A stretch of DNA of 15,985 bases, from NCBI GenBank assembly GCA_904501865.1, contig CAJGCF010000034.1, positions 1-15,985 on the forward strand. The letters are read 5' to 3'. Every line of letters begins with the position of its first letter. Within the stretch, counting starts at the first letter, position 1. This stretch comes from an uncultured Clostridia bacterium. Its GTDB lineage: Bacteria > Bacillota > Clostridia > Oscillospirales > CAG-272. The translations under genes and the position numbers were made by a program. Below the pieces are notes generated by a model. It had not been told where the DNA came from and did not search any database. It was given only the letters and a program-made list of their open reading frames with translations. This document shows, one piece after another, positions 1-7,359 of this stretch.

Positions 1-99
1 AAGGCATTTGCCTGCTTTTTTTCATGGGGTGAGTAATGGGGACAACATCCACAGCGACTTGCAACGCAAGTCTGCCGTGCGACCGCTCGCAAGAGCGCG
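1..99. repeat. 99-bp direct repeat, copy A
   Basis: Bases 1-99 recur without a mismatch at 173-271, a period of 172 bp. The copies diverge at the next base (100 is T, 272 is C). The repeat holds a weak GGC-ATTT-GCC hairpin followed by seven T, a 7-bp stem at 56-62/66-72 (loop AAC) and a 5-bp stem at 84-88/93-97 with a GCAA loop. Because the copy begins at the window edge, its true left end is unknown. No gene lies in it. Confidence 0.95.
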
Positions 100-148
100 T
101 CGATTAGCAAGCCGTAAGGCTTGCGTAGGGTTCAGGGCCCCATTCTAC
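33..148 (+). other. Candidate structured element (possible ncRNA)
   Basis: Four helices can be drawn. A closing stem pairs AATGGGG at 35-41 with CCCCATT at 138-144. Inside it are three hairpins: 56-62/66-72 (7 bp, loop AAC), 84-88/93-97 (5 bp, loop GCAA) and 107-113/118-124 (GCAAGCC with GGCTTGC, loop GTAA). Two of the loops are GNRA tetraloops only when read on the + strand, which suggests the + strand would be the RNA. No convincing promoter was seen in the window for it. It could equally be a palindromic dispersed repeat with no RNA role. I do not recognise the family. Confidence 0.35.
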
Positions 149-172
149 ACTTTTAGATTTCTTTAATGAAAA

Positions 173-271
173 AAGGCATTTGCCTGCTTTTTTTCATGGG
201 GTGAGTAATGGGGACAACATCCACAGCGACTTGCAACGCAAGTCTGCCGTGCGACCGCTCGCAAGAGCGCG
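173..271. repeat. 99-bp direct repeat, copy B
   Basis: This is the exact second copy of bases 1-99, with the same internal hairpins at 228-234/238-244 and 256-260/265-269. After base 271 it does not continue into the stem found after copy A (107-124), so this copy looks truncated or joined to a different downstream sequence. A + strand reading frame runs through it but has no good ribosome binding site. Confidence 0.95.
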
Positions 272-319
272 CCTGTTCGGCTCCGAGCTATTTACTTTAC
301 ACCTTGATTGTTTTATACA

Positions 320-350
320 ACGTCCCCCGTGCCAATGGTACGGGGGACGT
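320..350. terminator. Strong hairpin, probable terminator of the CvpA-like gene
   Basis: A 14-bp stem pairs 320-333 with 337-350 around a 3-base loop, with five consecutive C-G pairs and one G-T wobble. It starts 18 bases beyond the stop of the 369-3077 gene. Neither strand has a clean T tract after the stem (the minus strand reads TGTATAAAA), so it may protect a transcript end rather than terminate on its own. Confidence 0.55.
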
Positions 351-368
351 TTGTGTCATTTTACAATA

Positions 369-3077
369 TTACTGAAAAGGTATCTCAAGGTTGGTAACGA
401 TAGCAATAGCGTTGAGCTTTTTCTGAAGCTCCGCATTCTCTTCCTCGTTATCAGTCTTGTTCTCATCGTAATAGTCGTTGATAGCGGAGATAAGCTCTTC
501 TGCATCGGAATCGGTCAGTTCACCTACTCCAAGAGGGTTGTCGTCGTGTCCGTTATCATAAACCGTCTGATGTAGAGTTCCGCTAACGACCTCGGAATTT
601 GCTACAAGGTCAACGAAATCCTTGGCTGTCGTGTCCATTCTTCCGTTTCCGCTCTCGTTTGAGAATAGTGTCGAGCCCTCCTCTGCGTCCTTGGTCCCGT
701 CCATAGCCAGAGTGAGCACCTTGTTGACGGCGTCAGCCTCTCTCTTGTATGCCTCGGGATCGTCCTCGGGAACGGTGTAGTTAGCCATATTCTCAAACAT
801 AGAGCTTACCGAAGCGGATACTGTACTGGATTTTTCCTGGCTGACACCGTAGCCCTCCATCATGGAAGGCTTTACCATAGTGCTGAGTAGCTCTGCGTTT
901 GCAGGGGTCATATCGTTAAGGAGCTTTTGAGTAGTCTCCTGCTTCTGTTCCGCGGTCTTGGTATCGTCGTTTACAGAAGATATCATATCTATAGTAGTAG
1001 CAACGCTTCCGCTCACCTGCTGATAAGAGGATCCGTCTGCTACAACTGCATTGTTCATCTTATCGGCGACCTCTGTTACCTCCTCAACAGACAAGTGAAG
1101 AGTGCTAAGCATCTTCTCGGACTGAAGTACCGCCGTGAGAAGCTTTGATGTGGTCTCGTGTCCGAATATCTCGGTGTCATCCATCTCGTCGAGAAGTGCG
1201 CCGAGCTTATCCACTATCTCCGCCTCTGTCAGACGGTCAAAGTTACCGGAGCTGAATATATCCATTACCGTGTGCACCATATCGGATATCTTTTCAGCCT
1301 CGAGCTCAACGTCCTCGCAATCCGCAAAGGAGCCGATGGTCACGTAAATATCATCAAGCGTAACAAGGCAGGACTGCATAGTATCCTTGGAGAACAGCGT
1401 AGCTGCGCCCGCAAAATCCGCACCCGTTTTACCCATATTGTAAGCGGAGGAATTCATATAATCCCAAGCGGTGTAGTTTTCAAGCTCTATTCCGTTGATT
1501 ATAACGGTGTTTCCTTCGATAACGACTCCGCTCGAGTCACTCATATTATCCACGCGCTCTCCGTCAGAGGTGTAAAGTCCCTCGTCTGCGGCAGCTATAG
1601 CATATATCATAAAGAATTCGCTTATGTCGTCACCTGTGAGGTCGTATTCGGAACCAAGGTCATCAATGATGCTGCGCGCGATATTGTCAGCCGCCTCGCC
1701 GTTCACCGCGACACCGTAATCCTTGAGGGCCTGTGTAACTCCCGCATTTACAAATTCAAGTCTCTGGTCATCATTCATACCGTGGCTGGAGTTGAGCACC
1801 TCGCTTATTTCATTCATAAGAAGGTCATATCTCTCCTCGGCATCCTCAGGCATACCTATGGTGGACGCAACAGCTCTTATACTGAGCTTTGTTATCTCAT
1901 CGGATATGGGAGCCATACGGGAATTTTTGTTAACGGTAACTATCATCTCGGATATTGCTCCGTCACCGAGTATATCGAGCACGGCATCATAGTCATCAGC
2001 ATTTTCAAGTATATCGTAATCTATGAGGACTCCGAACATCTCTGTCATAGTTCTGAGGTCTGCGATGATAGTGTCCTTATCAGAGGTAGCAAACACCTCA
2101 AACATCTTGTTCATAAGAGGCTGGAGCAGCTCTCCCGAGTCAAAGTTAACTCCGAGATACTCATTACCCTCAAGCCATTGCTCAGAGGCTTCCGCAAATA
2201 TCTGGGCAACCAAGCTTCTCAACAGAGGAGACGTCTCGATAGCATCTATTATATTATTAAGGCTTTCTATCTGATCTTCTCCGTATTCCGACATTTCGCC
2301 GTCAAGCTCCTGTATTGCTACGACCGACGATACAATTGCCGAGATCTCGTTCTTAAGATATATCTTCTCTCCATCATAATCCACGGATGCCAAGGAATTG
2401 AACATCCAACCGCTGCAAGCGTCAAAGATTTTGAAGGTCGGATCGTCTGCCAGCCCGCCTATATCCAGCTCTTCGAGCATAGCGGCAAAATCGTCTTCCT
2501 CGCCGGTGTATTCATCAGCGTCTTCCATATAATCCGGGGCATCGGATTCCTCGCCATCTTCGACACTCTCCAATACGGGAGCTACCTCAACAGCAATATC
2601 CATAACACCTACGATGGGCATCAGAAGAATAAAGGAAACGATTATTCCGCAAAGAGCTCCGACCCCAAGTCCGCCAAGTCTCTTTGCGAACCCTTCTACA
2701 TTGAGAATGGGAATGAACTTGACTACTATTGCCACAATTATGCTGAATATTACGGAAAGCACCGAATATGCAACCATAAAGAAGAAGGGCTTGACGATCA
2801 TTATGCCGTAATAGGTTATCGCGTCCAAAAGTGCATTTGCCTCTGACGCATCACTTTCAAGCAATGATTTCAGATAATCCATAAGCTCTATCATATCCTC
2901 GGAATTGGGAGAACATACGACAGAAGTAACGATGGCCGCTACTATCGCAGATAATGCTATTGCTATAAGTGTGCCGATCGTCTTTTTCAGACCTCTGATA
3001 AGACCCTTTACGAGATTGAATACCGTTATAAGAGCCGTTATTGCCAGAAGTCCGAGTGGAACATATTGAGCAAGCAT
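369..3077 (-). CDS. CvpA-like membrane protein with very long acidic C-terminal region
   Basis: The 902-residue product begins with a hydrophobic domain of about four membrane segments (roughly residues 6-25, 32-55, 92-120 and 136-160). The short basic turn NLVKGLIRGLKK at 21-32 and the overall pattern resemble the CvpA family, small membrane proteins first linked to colicin V production and usually around 160-230 residues long. After residue 165 follow some 735 residues with no obvious membrane segment, very rich in Asp, Glu, Ser and Met-containing helices, including the acidic run EDGEESDAPDYMEDADEY at 173-190. I do not recognise this part. The ATG at 3077 is preceded by AAAGGCGG eight bases upstream. 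The gene stands alone, with its own consensus promoter and a hairpin after the stop. The C-terminal region probably lies on one face of the membrane as a helical domain; its side and partner are unknown. The family call for the N-terminus is moderate, and the function is unknown. Confidence 0.75.
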   Translation of the reverse strand: MLAQYVPLGLLAITALITVFNLVKGLIRGLKKTIGTLIAIALSAIVAAIVTSVVCSPNSEDMIELMDYLKSLLESDASEANALLDAITYYGIMIVKPFFFMVAYSVLSVIFSIIVAIVVKFIPILNVEGFAKRLGGLGVGALCGIIVSFILLMPIVGVMDIAVEVAPVLESVEDGEESDAPDYMEDADEYTGEEDDFAAMLEELDIGGLADDPTFKIFDACSGWMFNSLASVDYDGEKIYLKNEISAIVSSVVAIQELDGEMSEYGEDQIESLNNIIDAIETSPLLRSLVAQIFAEASEQWLEGNEYLGVNFDSGELLQPLMNKMFEVFATSDKDTIIADLRTMTEMFGVLIDYDILENADDYDAVLDILGDGAISEMIVTVNKNSRMAPISDEITKLSIRAVASTIGMPEDAEERYDLLMNEISEVLNSSHGMNDDQRLEFVNAGVTQALKDYGVAVNGEAADNIARSIIDDLGSEYDLTGDDISEFFMIYAIAAADEGLYTSDGERVDNMSDSSGVVIEGNTVIINGIELENYTAWDYMNSSAYNMGKTGADFAGAATLFSKDTMQSCLVTLDDIYVTIGSFADCEDVELEAEKISDMVHTVMDIFSSGNFDRLTEAEIVDKLGALLDEMDDTEIFGHETTSKLLTAVLQSEKMLSTLHLSVEEVTEVADKMNNAVVADGSSYQQVSGSVATTIDMISSVNDDTKTAEQKQETTQKLLNDMTPANAELLSTMVKPSMMEGYGVSQEKSSTVSASVSSMFENMANYTVPEDDPEAYKREADAVNKVLTLAMDGTKDAEEGSTLFSNESGNGRMDTTAKDFVDLVANSEVVSGTLHQTVYDNGHDDNPLGVGELTDSDAEELISAINDYYDENKTDNEEENAELQKKLNAIAIVTNLEIPFQ

Positions 3078-3119
3078 TTGGAGTACCGCCTTTCAAACAG
3101 TGATGTAATAGCTTTTTGT

Positions 3120-3144
3120 GAGATATACGCTTCAAATATATCTC
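3120..3144. promoter_or_regulatory. 25-bp dyad downstream of the CvpA-like gene promoter
   Basis: GAGATATA at 3120-3127 and TATATCTC at 3137-3144 form a perfect 8-bp inverted repeat with a 9-base spacer. It would lie about 7 to 31 bases after the predicted transcription start, a usual place for a repressor operator. It could also act as an RNA hairpin at the 5' end of the mRNA. No regulator gene is nearby. Confidence 0.4.
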
Positions 3145-3157
3145 AATATACAACCAC

Positions 3158-3186
3158 ATTATACTCCTATTCTCAAATTTTGTCAA
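3158..3186 (-). promoter_or_regulatory. Perfect sigma-A promoter for the CvpA-like gene
   Basis: On the minus strand the -35 box is TTGACA (3181-3186) and the -10 box is TATAAT (3158-3163), both exact consensus, separated by exactly 17 bases. The start of transcription should fall near 3151, giving a leader of about 75 bases before the ATG at 3077. Confidence 0.9.
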
Positions 3187-3206
3187 CATTTAAGGATAAT
3201 TTTGCT

Positions 3207-3527
3207 TCACTTATTTCTTATGTAAAATTTGGCATAAGCGTGCAGAGCCGTCTCAAAGTCCATAGCTGCCCTTGAATATGCCTCATAGTCAGCACCAGCA
3301 AAGGCTATCATAGACAAAAGATAAGGCAGATACAGCCCTGAATGTGAGTCGGGAACACACAGAACGTCGTCCTCGCCGAGAACAGATTTGAACTCGGCAG
3401 CGGGCTTTCTGTGTATCTCGCACTCTATCCTTCCCTCGACGTCATTTATCCAACGTATCTTGAGGTCGTCGCCAAGCTCGTTGGGCTTTGCGGTGTCCGC
3501 AAGCGAGAGCAATTCTCTTACGGTCAT
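3207..3527 (-). CDS. Small orphan protein, possibly phage-derived
   Basis: The product is 106 residues, soluble and mostly helical by inspection, with the conserved-looking stretch LKIRWINDVEGRIECEI at 22-38 and a helical C-terminus (FETALHAYAKF, 91-101). The ATG at 3527 has an excellent site, AAAGGAGT, five bases upstream, so the gene looks real. The pattern TVRELL...K.RWIN.VEGRI...YLPYLLSMI..A...Y..Y resembles from memory a short protein found near head-tail genes of Clostridia prophages, but no other phage gene is present here. It may be a stray phage remnant or a domesticated gene. It sits alone between the terminator of the five-gene unit and the promoter of the CvpA-like gene. No catalytic motif is visible, so the function is unknown. 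Confidence 0.75.
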   Translation of the reverse strand: MTVRELLSLADTAKPNELGDDLKIRWINDVEGRIECEIHRKPAAEFKSVLGEDDVLCVPDSHSGLYLPYLLSMIAFAGADYEAYSRAAMDFETALHAYAKFYIRNK

Positions 3528-3554
3528 AAAAACTCCTTTCCGCCGCTTCCGCGG

Positions 3555-3604
3555 CTAAAAAAATACGGTGCCGCGCACGGACTCGGCACCGTATTTATTT
3601 TAGC
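3555..3604 (-). terminator. Rho-independent terminator of the cysE-pfp unit
   Basis: A perfect 13-bp stem pairs 3561-3573 with 3584-3596 around a 10-base loop. It is extended by GCTAAAA at 3554-3560 against TTTTAGC at 3598-3604 with one bulged A. Read on the minus strand, the GC-rich stem is followed by seven T. It starts about 100 bases after the phosphofructokinase stop. The A and T tracts on both sides would let it work in both directions. Confidence 0.85.
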
Positions 3605-3625
3605 ACATTTTTCTGTATTTGTCGG
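3597..3625 (-). promoter_or_regulatory. Possible extended -10 promoter for the small orphan gene
   Basis: On the minus strand CCGACA (3620-3625), a 17-base spacer and TAAAAT (3597-3602) preceded by TGC give a plausible extended -10 promoter. The -10 box lies inside the base of the terminator stem, so the transcript would begin within the hairpin. A small inverted repeat, CGGCT-ACA-AGCCG at 3623-3635, overlaps the -35 box. Confidence 0.35.
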
Positions 3626-3704
3626 CTACAAGCCGCCTGCTTTTTCACCTTGAATTGCTTTTACAAAAATCCCTATATTTACCGATAAGCCTTGCTCTCT
3701 CCCC

Positions 3705-4949
3705 TTAAAACTCAAAGAAAACGGGAAGACCGTTTTTGTATTCGGGATAAGACTCGCCGTTTACAAGCGGAAGTATATATTTAAGGCACTCGTCCGTGAC
3801 GTTATTGCCCCTCTCGTTGATATAGTGCTTGGGCACGAATCTCGTGCGGTTTGCGATAAGGTCGATATCCATATGTCCGTAGACAGAGGAATATGGCTCA
3901 CCCGCTCCGTCGTTATCACGGAGAATGACCATCATCTCACGACTTACGCCCTGCTCCGCCGCCTGAACAGCGGCGCGTCCCACACCGAAGGACTCCTCTA
4001 TATCGCAAAGCGATGCGATATGAGAGGCGCATCTCTGGGGGAGATTGAGCTCTATTGAGCGCACCTTGATGCCGAGTTTGTCCTTGACGGCAAGCTCAAG
4101 CGCCTTGCCCGTACCCGCAAGATACTTATGGCCGAAGGCATCTACCGCTCCGCCCTGCGTGGACTCGCCCACGAATCTTCCGTCCGCAAACTGAAGTCCC
4201 TCGGACACCGCGACTACCACGTTGGGCTTTTCGGCAAGTATCCTTTTGAGGTCCGCGAAAAACTCGTCCATATCAAAGGCTCTCTCGGGAAGATAAACGA
4301 GGTCGGGGGCAGGCGCTCCGCAAACTCGTCCGAGCGCAGAGGAAGCCGTGAGCCAGCCCGCGTCACGTCCCATTATCTCAACTATGGTGACCGCCTTGAC
4401 TGTATACACAGCGGTGTCGCGAAGTATCTCCTGCATAACCACGGAAATGTACTTTGCCGCCGAGCCAAAGCCAGGAGTATGGTCGGTGCCGATAAGGTCG
4501 TTGTCGATAGTCTTGGGAACGCCGATAACCTTTATGTCGTAACCGTTTTCCTGCGTGTACTTTGACAGCTTTGCAACGGTATCCATAGAGTCATTACCGC
4601 CGATATAGAAGAAGTATCTTATATCGTATTTTTTAAGTATATCAACAAGCTTATCAAAGGTCTGCGCATATTTTGCGTCACTCTCCGCGGGAAGCTTTCT
4701 GCGGCAAGAGCCAAGCGCCGCCGCGGGAGTTTTCTTGAGCATCTCAAGCCTACTCTCATCCTCAAAATAGCCGTTAAGACGTATGATGTCCTCACAAAGA
4801 AGTCCGTCAACGCCGTTTTTCATGCCGTATATGTTATCGATACACCCCGACTGCATAGCGCCGTATATAACGCCCGCGAGCGTTGCGTTTATAGCGGCGG
4901 TGGGTCCGCCCGACTGTCCTACTATCGCGTTTCCTCTCAAATTCTGCAT
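3705..4949 (-). CDS. pfp: Pyrophosphate-type 6-phosphofructokinase
   Basis: The enzyme phosphorylates fructose 6-phosphate at C1 in glycolysis, here probably with PPi as donor and so reversibly. The 414 residues cover the whole fold. GQSGGPT at 11-17 is the N-terminal phosphate loop; GGNDSM at 117-122 has Asp where ATP-dependent enzymes have Gly; PKTIDND at 145-151 has the Lys typical of PPi enzymes and the catalytic Asp pair; MGRDAGW at 193-199 binds sugar phosphate. The Asp and Lys together are the accepted marks of PPi use in this superfamily. I start at the ATG at 4949, right before the conserved core. A longer frame to a TTG at 5012 would add 21 basic residues overlapping the upstream gene and is less likely. 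The ribosome site is weak (AGAGAAG), so translation may rely on coupling: the upstream stop is 37 bases away. It is the last gene of the five-gene unit. Confidence 0.93.
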   Translation of the reverse strand: MQNLRGNAIVGQSGGPTAAINATLAGVIYGAMQSGCIDNIYGMKNGVDGLLCEDIIRLNGYFEDESRLEMLKKTPAAALGSCRRKLPAESDAKYAQTFDKLVDILKKYDIRYFFYIGGNDSMDTVAKLSKYTQENGYDIKVIGVPKTIDNDLIGTDHTPGFGSAAKYISVVMQEILRDTAVYTVKAVTIVEIMGRDAGWLTASSALGRVCGAPAPDLVYLPERAFDMDEFFADLKRILAEKPNVVVAVSEGLQFADGRFVGESTQGGAVDAFGHKYLAGTGKALELAVKDKLGIKVRSIELNLPQRCASHIASLCDIEESFGVGRAAVQAAEQGVSREMMVILRDNDGAGEPYSSVYGHMDIDLIANRTRFVPKHYINERGNNVTDECLKYILPLVNGESYPEYKNGLPVFFEF

Positions 4950-4986
4950 TTTTCTTCTCTTTCTGAATGATACTGTGTATTTTTTC

Positions 4987-5490
4987 TCAATTTTCGGTTT
5001 TCCGCCTCTCAAGCTCCCGCTCCTGAAGCATTTTCTGATGTCTCTCGCTTATTCTGACGTTTATGGGGCGTGATATTGCCGTTACCGCGATAACTCCTAT
5101 CGCAACACCCGCTGCGAGCATAAGCGCCGCTCTGCCGTTTGTAGAGAAAAGCTCCATATCCGACTGCACAAGACCCAACATCGTGTAATAGAGTCTCGCA
5201 CCGGGGACAAGAGGTATTATACCTATTATTATCATAACGGTAGCAGGCACCTTGAGCACGTGCGCCATTATATCGGAATAAGCCGCCATCACCGCCGTGC
5301 CAATGAAAGCCGACAGAAATATACCGCCCCCACAAAGGGCCGTGAGCTCATACGCTCCGCAGCAAAGCACCGACGATATGATAGCCCACACCGCGTGCTT
5401 CTTCTCAACGCCGAAAACAAACGTGAGTCCGCCCGAGCCTATGGTCGAGCCTATCAAAACTATTAATATCCTCAAAAGCTCGTCAGTCAT
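4987..5490 (-). CDS. ThrE/YjjB-type exporter subunit, small half
   Basis: The 167-residue protein is strongly hydrophobic, with about four to five membrane segments (roughly 5-27, 34-54, 56-75, 84-106 and 119-140). It carries PLVPGARLYYTM at 93-104, a hallmark of the ThrE_2 (DUF3815) family. The C-terminal tail is charged and probably cytoplasmic. In Corynebacterium the two halves are fused as the threonine/serine exporter ThrE; in E. coli the separate YjjP and YjjB are reported to export succinate. Here the ATG at 5490 overlaps the stop of the preceding YjjP-type gene by four bases, so the two are translationally coupled and most likely form one transporter. The substrate cannot be read from the sequence. 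Being downstream of cysE makes an amino acid plausible, but that is inference. Confidence 0.9.
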   Translation of the reverse strand: MTDELLRILIVLIGSTIGSGGLTFVFGVEKKHAVWAIISSVLCCGAYELTALCGGGIFLSAFIGTAVMAAYSDIMAHVLKVPATVMIIIGIIPLVPGARLYYTMLGLVQSDMELFSTNGRAALMLAAGVAIGVIAVTAISRPINVRISERHQKMLQERELERRKTEN

Positions 5491-6359
5491 ATCACACCTC
5501 CGAACAAAAGGATAGCCACGGCGTATCCGAACGCGATAGCGATAGCGTCGACCATCACCGCGCAGAGCCGCAGAGTGCCCGACATTACGTCGCCGCTGAA
5601 CACGTCCCTGAATGCGTTTGCCATAGAGACACCCGGGATAACGTTCATTATATTTCCTATCATTATCATATCAACGTGACACTGCGACACGACCTTGCCC
5701 AGAAACAGCGCCGCCGTTCCTCCAAGCAGACATACCAAGAATTTCGCGATAACAGCATTGAGCTTGGTATGCGACAGATATCTGGTTATAAGACTGAGCG
5801 GCAAAGCCACCAGCGCCGCAAGAAGTCCGTCAAGCGCGCACGCCCATACGGTATCTAAGGTTATGCTCTGACCGAAATTGCTGAAAAATATAGCAAATCC
5901 CATAGCCGAGAACATACTGCCGAAAACGCAACGGCGCAGACTTATGCGTGTGCTTCCGTTTATATTTCCCATTCTCTTGAGAAATTCCTCTTTTGAGGGC
6001 TTTTCGGCGCAGACCTTTCTTGACAGGTCGTTGAGCCTTGAGAGTCTGCCGAGGTTGTTCGAGCCAAACTCTGACAGACGTCTTGATGAGGTTATGCTCT
6101 TGCCGCCGAAGTCCACCGTGAGAACTATGACAGACAGTATAGCCGTAACGTCGACCGTGACGGCTCCGTACGCCTTACATATTCTTCTTACGGTATCCTC
6201 GGCACGGTATATCTCGCCGCCACACTTGAGTATATGCTCTCCAAGCTCAAGCGCGATAAATACCGCGTCATCGTATTTTTTGTCGTTGTCGGTCGCCTCC
6301 AAAGCCACACTCTCGGCGGCCTCGGGCTCCTCATTTCTTATCCCATTTACGTCGTTCAT
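5487..6359 (-). CDS. ThrE/YjjP-type exporter subunit, large half
   Basis: This 290-residue protein matches the DUF1212 (ThrE/YjjP) family. A soluble N-terminal part carries LGEHILKCGGEIYRAEDTV at 39-57, the family's conserved motif (usually GAE.YRVEDT). About five membrane segments follow from residue 144, with the conserved NVIPGVSMANAFRD at 239-252. The first 28 residues are acidic and variable. I choose the ATG at 6359, with GGAAGAA six bases upstream; a TTG at 6371 would only add four residues. The lipid kinase gene upstream ends 26 bases before the ATG, and the partner subunit overlaps the stop by four bases (ATGA). The two proteins are expected to build a membrane exporter of about ten segments. 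Confidence in family and pairing is high; the transported molecule is unknown. Confidence 0.92.
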   Translation of the reverse strand: MNDVNGIRNEEPEAAESVALEATDNDKKYDDAVFIALELGEHILKCGGEIYRAEDTVRRICKAYGAVTVDVTAILSVIVLTVDFGGKSITSSRRLSEFGSNNLGRLSRLNDLSRKVCAEKPSKEEFLKRMGNINGSTRISLRRCVFGSMFSAMGFAIFFSNFGQSITLDTVWACALDGLLAALVALPLSLITRYLSHTKLNAVIAKFLVCLLGGTAALFLGKVVSQCHVDMIMIGNIMNVIPGVSMANAFRDVFSGDVMSGTLRLCAVMVDAIAIAFGYAVAILLFGGVI

Positions 6360-6385
6360 TTTTTCTTCCAAAAATCATTTTAATA

Positions 6386-7309
6386 TCAAACGGTGGGAGC
6401 TGTCTCCTCGTTTTTCTCTGCCTCCTCGGCACACTCGAAGGGTGTGTGAGCTGCCGTGGGGGCTACGTTGTTGCTGTAAGACCTGTAGGTGAGCACGTTG
6501 CTCTCGGTCTCGCCGTCTATCTGCAAAGCGCAGGGTATATCGAACTCTACCGTTACGTCATCGCCCTCGAATATCTCAACTATCTCGGTGTGCTTGATGT
6601 GATTTCCCTTGAATATGCTGGGGAATATCGTAAGCACCTTGAGCCTTGAGCCTCCGTGCATTACCATAACGCTTATCTTGCCCGTGCCTCTGTCTTGAGT
6701 TGGAGACACCATCATTCCGCCGCCGTAATATCTTCCCTTCATAGCCGAGGCTACCCATACGTCCGTATATTCTCTCGTAACCCCGTCAACCGTGACCTTG
6801 GCTTTGCGTCCCTTGTACTTGTACGCAAGGAACTTGAGCGCAACCGTTGTATAATTCACCTTTTTATCGGTGCGAGCCTTGACCTTATCCACCTCCTCGC
6901 ACACTGCTCCGTCAAGACCGAAGCCCACGCCGTTTATGTATCTGAGCTTCTTGCCGTTGACCTCTACTGTGGGAAGGTCCTTAAGGTACTCTCTTATATC
7001 AACGAGATGCTCGTTGTCCGTCTGGCCTATGTCATTGAGGAAATCGTTGCCCGTGCCCGAGCGTATGACGAAGATGGGACACGGAAACTCCACCCCGTAG
7101 GCGTCGTTAGCGAAATGGTGCAGGGTTCCGTCTCCACCGCAGATAATTACTCTGTCATCAGCCGTGAGCAGCTGACAGAACTGCGGAACGTCAAGCCCGA
7201 TAAGGCATATCTGGCGCACGCCAAGCTTTTCAAGGTCTGCTTTTCCGGGAATTATATTGAGGTCGTTGTGCTCGTTGTTCGACTTGGGATTGTAGAGAAT
7301 GTAATTCAT
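6386..7309 (-). CDS. Diacylglycerol kinase-family lipid kinase
   Basis: The 307 residues show the DAGK catalytic domain, which transfers phosphate from ATP to diacylglycerol or a related lipid at the membrane face. Visible motifs are GGDGTLHHFAN at 58-68 (nucleotide loop), SGTGNDF at 84-90, GVGFGLDG at 127-134, GGGMMVSPTQDRGTG at 196-210 and QIDGE at 263-267, in the order typical of the DgkB/YegS/BmrU group. Length is normal for the family. A polar tail from about residue 285 is rich in Ala and Glu and looks dispensable. The ATG at 7309 has AAAGGCGA eight bases upstream. It lies 50 bases after cysE with no terminator between, so it belongs to the same transcript. A likely role is recycling diacylglycerol into phosphatidate for phospholipid synthesis; the exact substrate is not certain. 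Confidence 0.9.
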   Translation of the reverse strand: MNYILYNPKSNNEHNDLNIIPGKADLEKLGVRQICLIGLDVPQFCQLLTADDRVIICGGDGTLHHFANDAYGVEFPCPIFVIRSGTGNDFLNDIGQTDNEHLVDIREYLKDLPTVEVNGKKLRYINGVGFGLDGAVCEEVDKVKARTDKKVNYTTVALKFLAYKYKGRKAKVTVDGVTREYTDVWVASAMKGRYYGGGMMVSPTQDRGTGKISVMVMHGGSRLKVLTIFPSIFKGNHIKHTEIVEIFEGDDVTVEFDIPCALQIDGETESNVLTYRSYSNNVAPTAAHTPFECAEEAEKNEETAPTV

Positions 7310-7359
7310 ATTTGTACTCGCCTTTCATAGCGCGGCCTTTTCGGCTCGGCATCTTGTTT

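Noticed and set aside
1..271. CRISPR array
   Set aside because: Two long copies of 99 bp with a 73-bp gap do not fit CRISPR repeat and spacer sizes, and no cas gene is present.
180..575. 131-codon + strand frame through repeat copy B into the end of the CvpA-like gene
   Set aside because: It starts inside the repeat, lacks a ribosome site, crosses the strong hairpin and overlaps a real gene on the other strand.
1158..2846. 562-codon open frame on the + strand inside the CvpA-like gene
   Set aside because: It is antisense to a well supported gene, has no ribosome binding site or family motif, and its unusual His/Tyr/Ile-rich composition is what the complement of acidic codons gives.
4950..5012. 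Longer N-terminus for the phosphofructokinase from a TTG at 5012
   Set aside because: The extension is basic, overlaps the upstream gene and is not part of the family fold; the ATG at 4949 sits directly before the conserved core.
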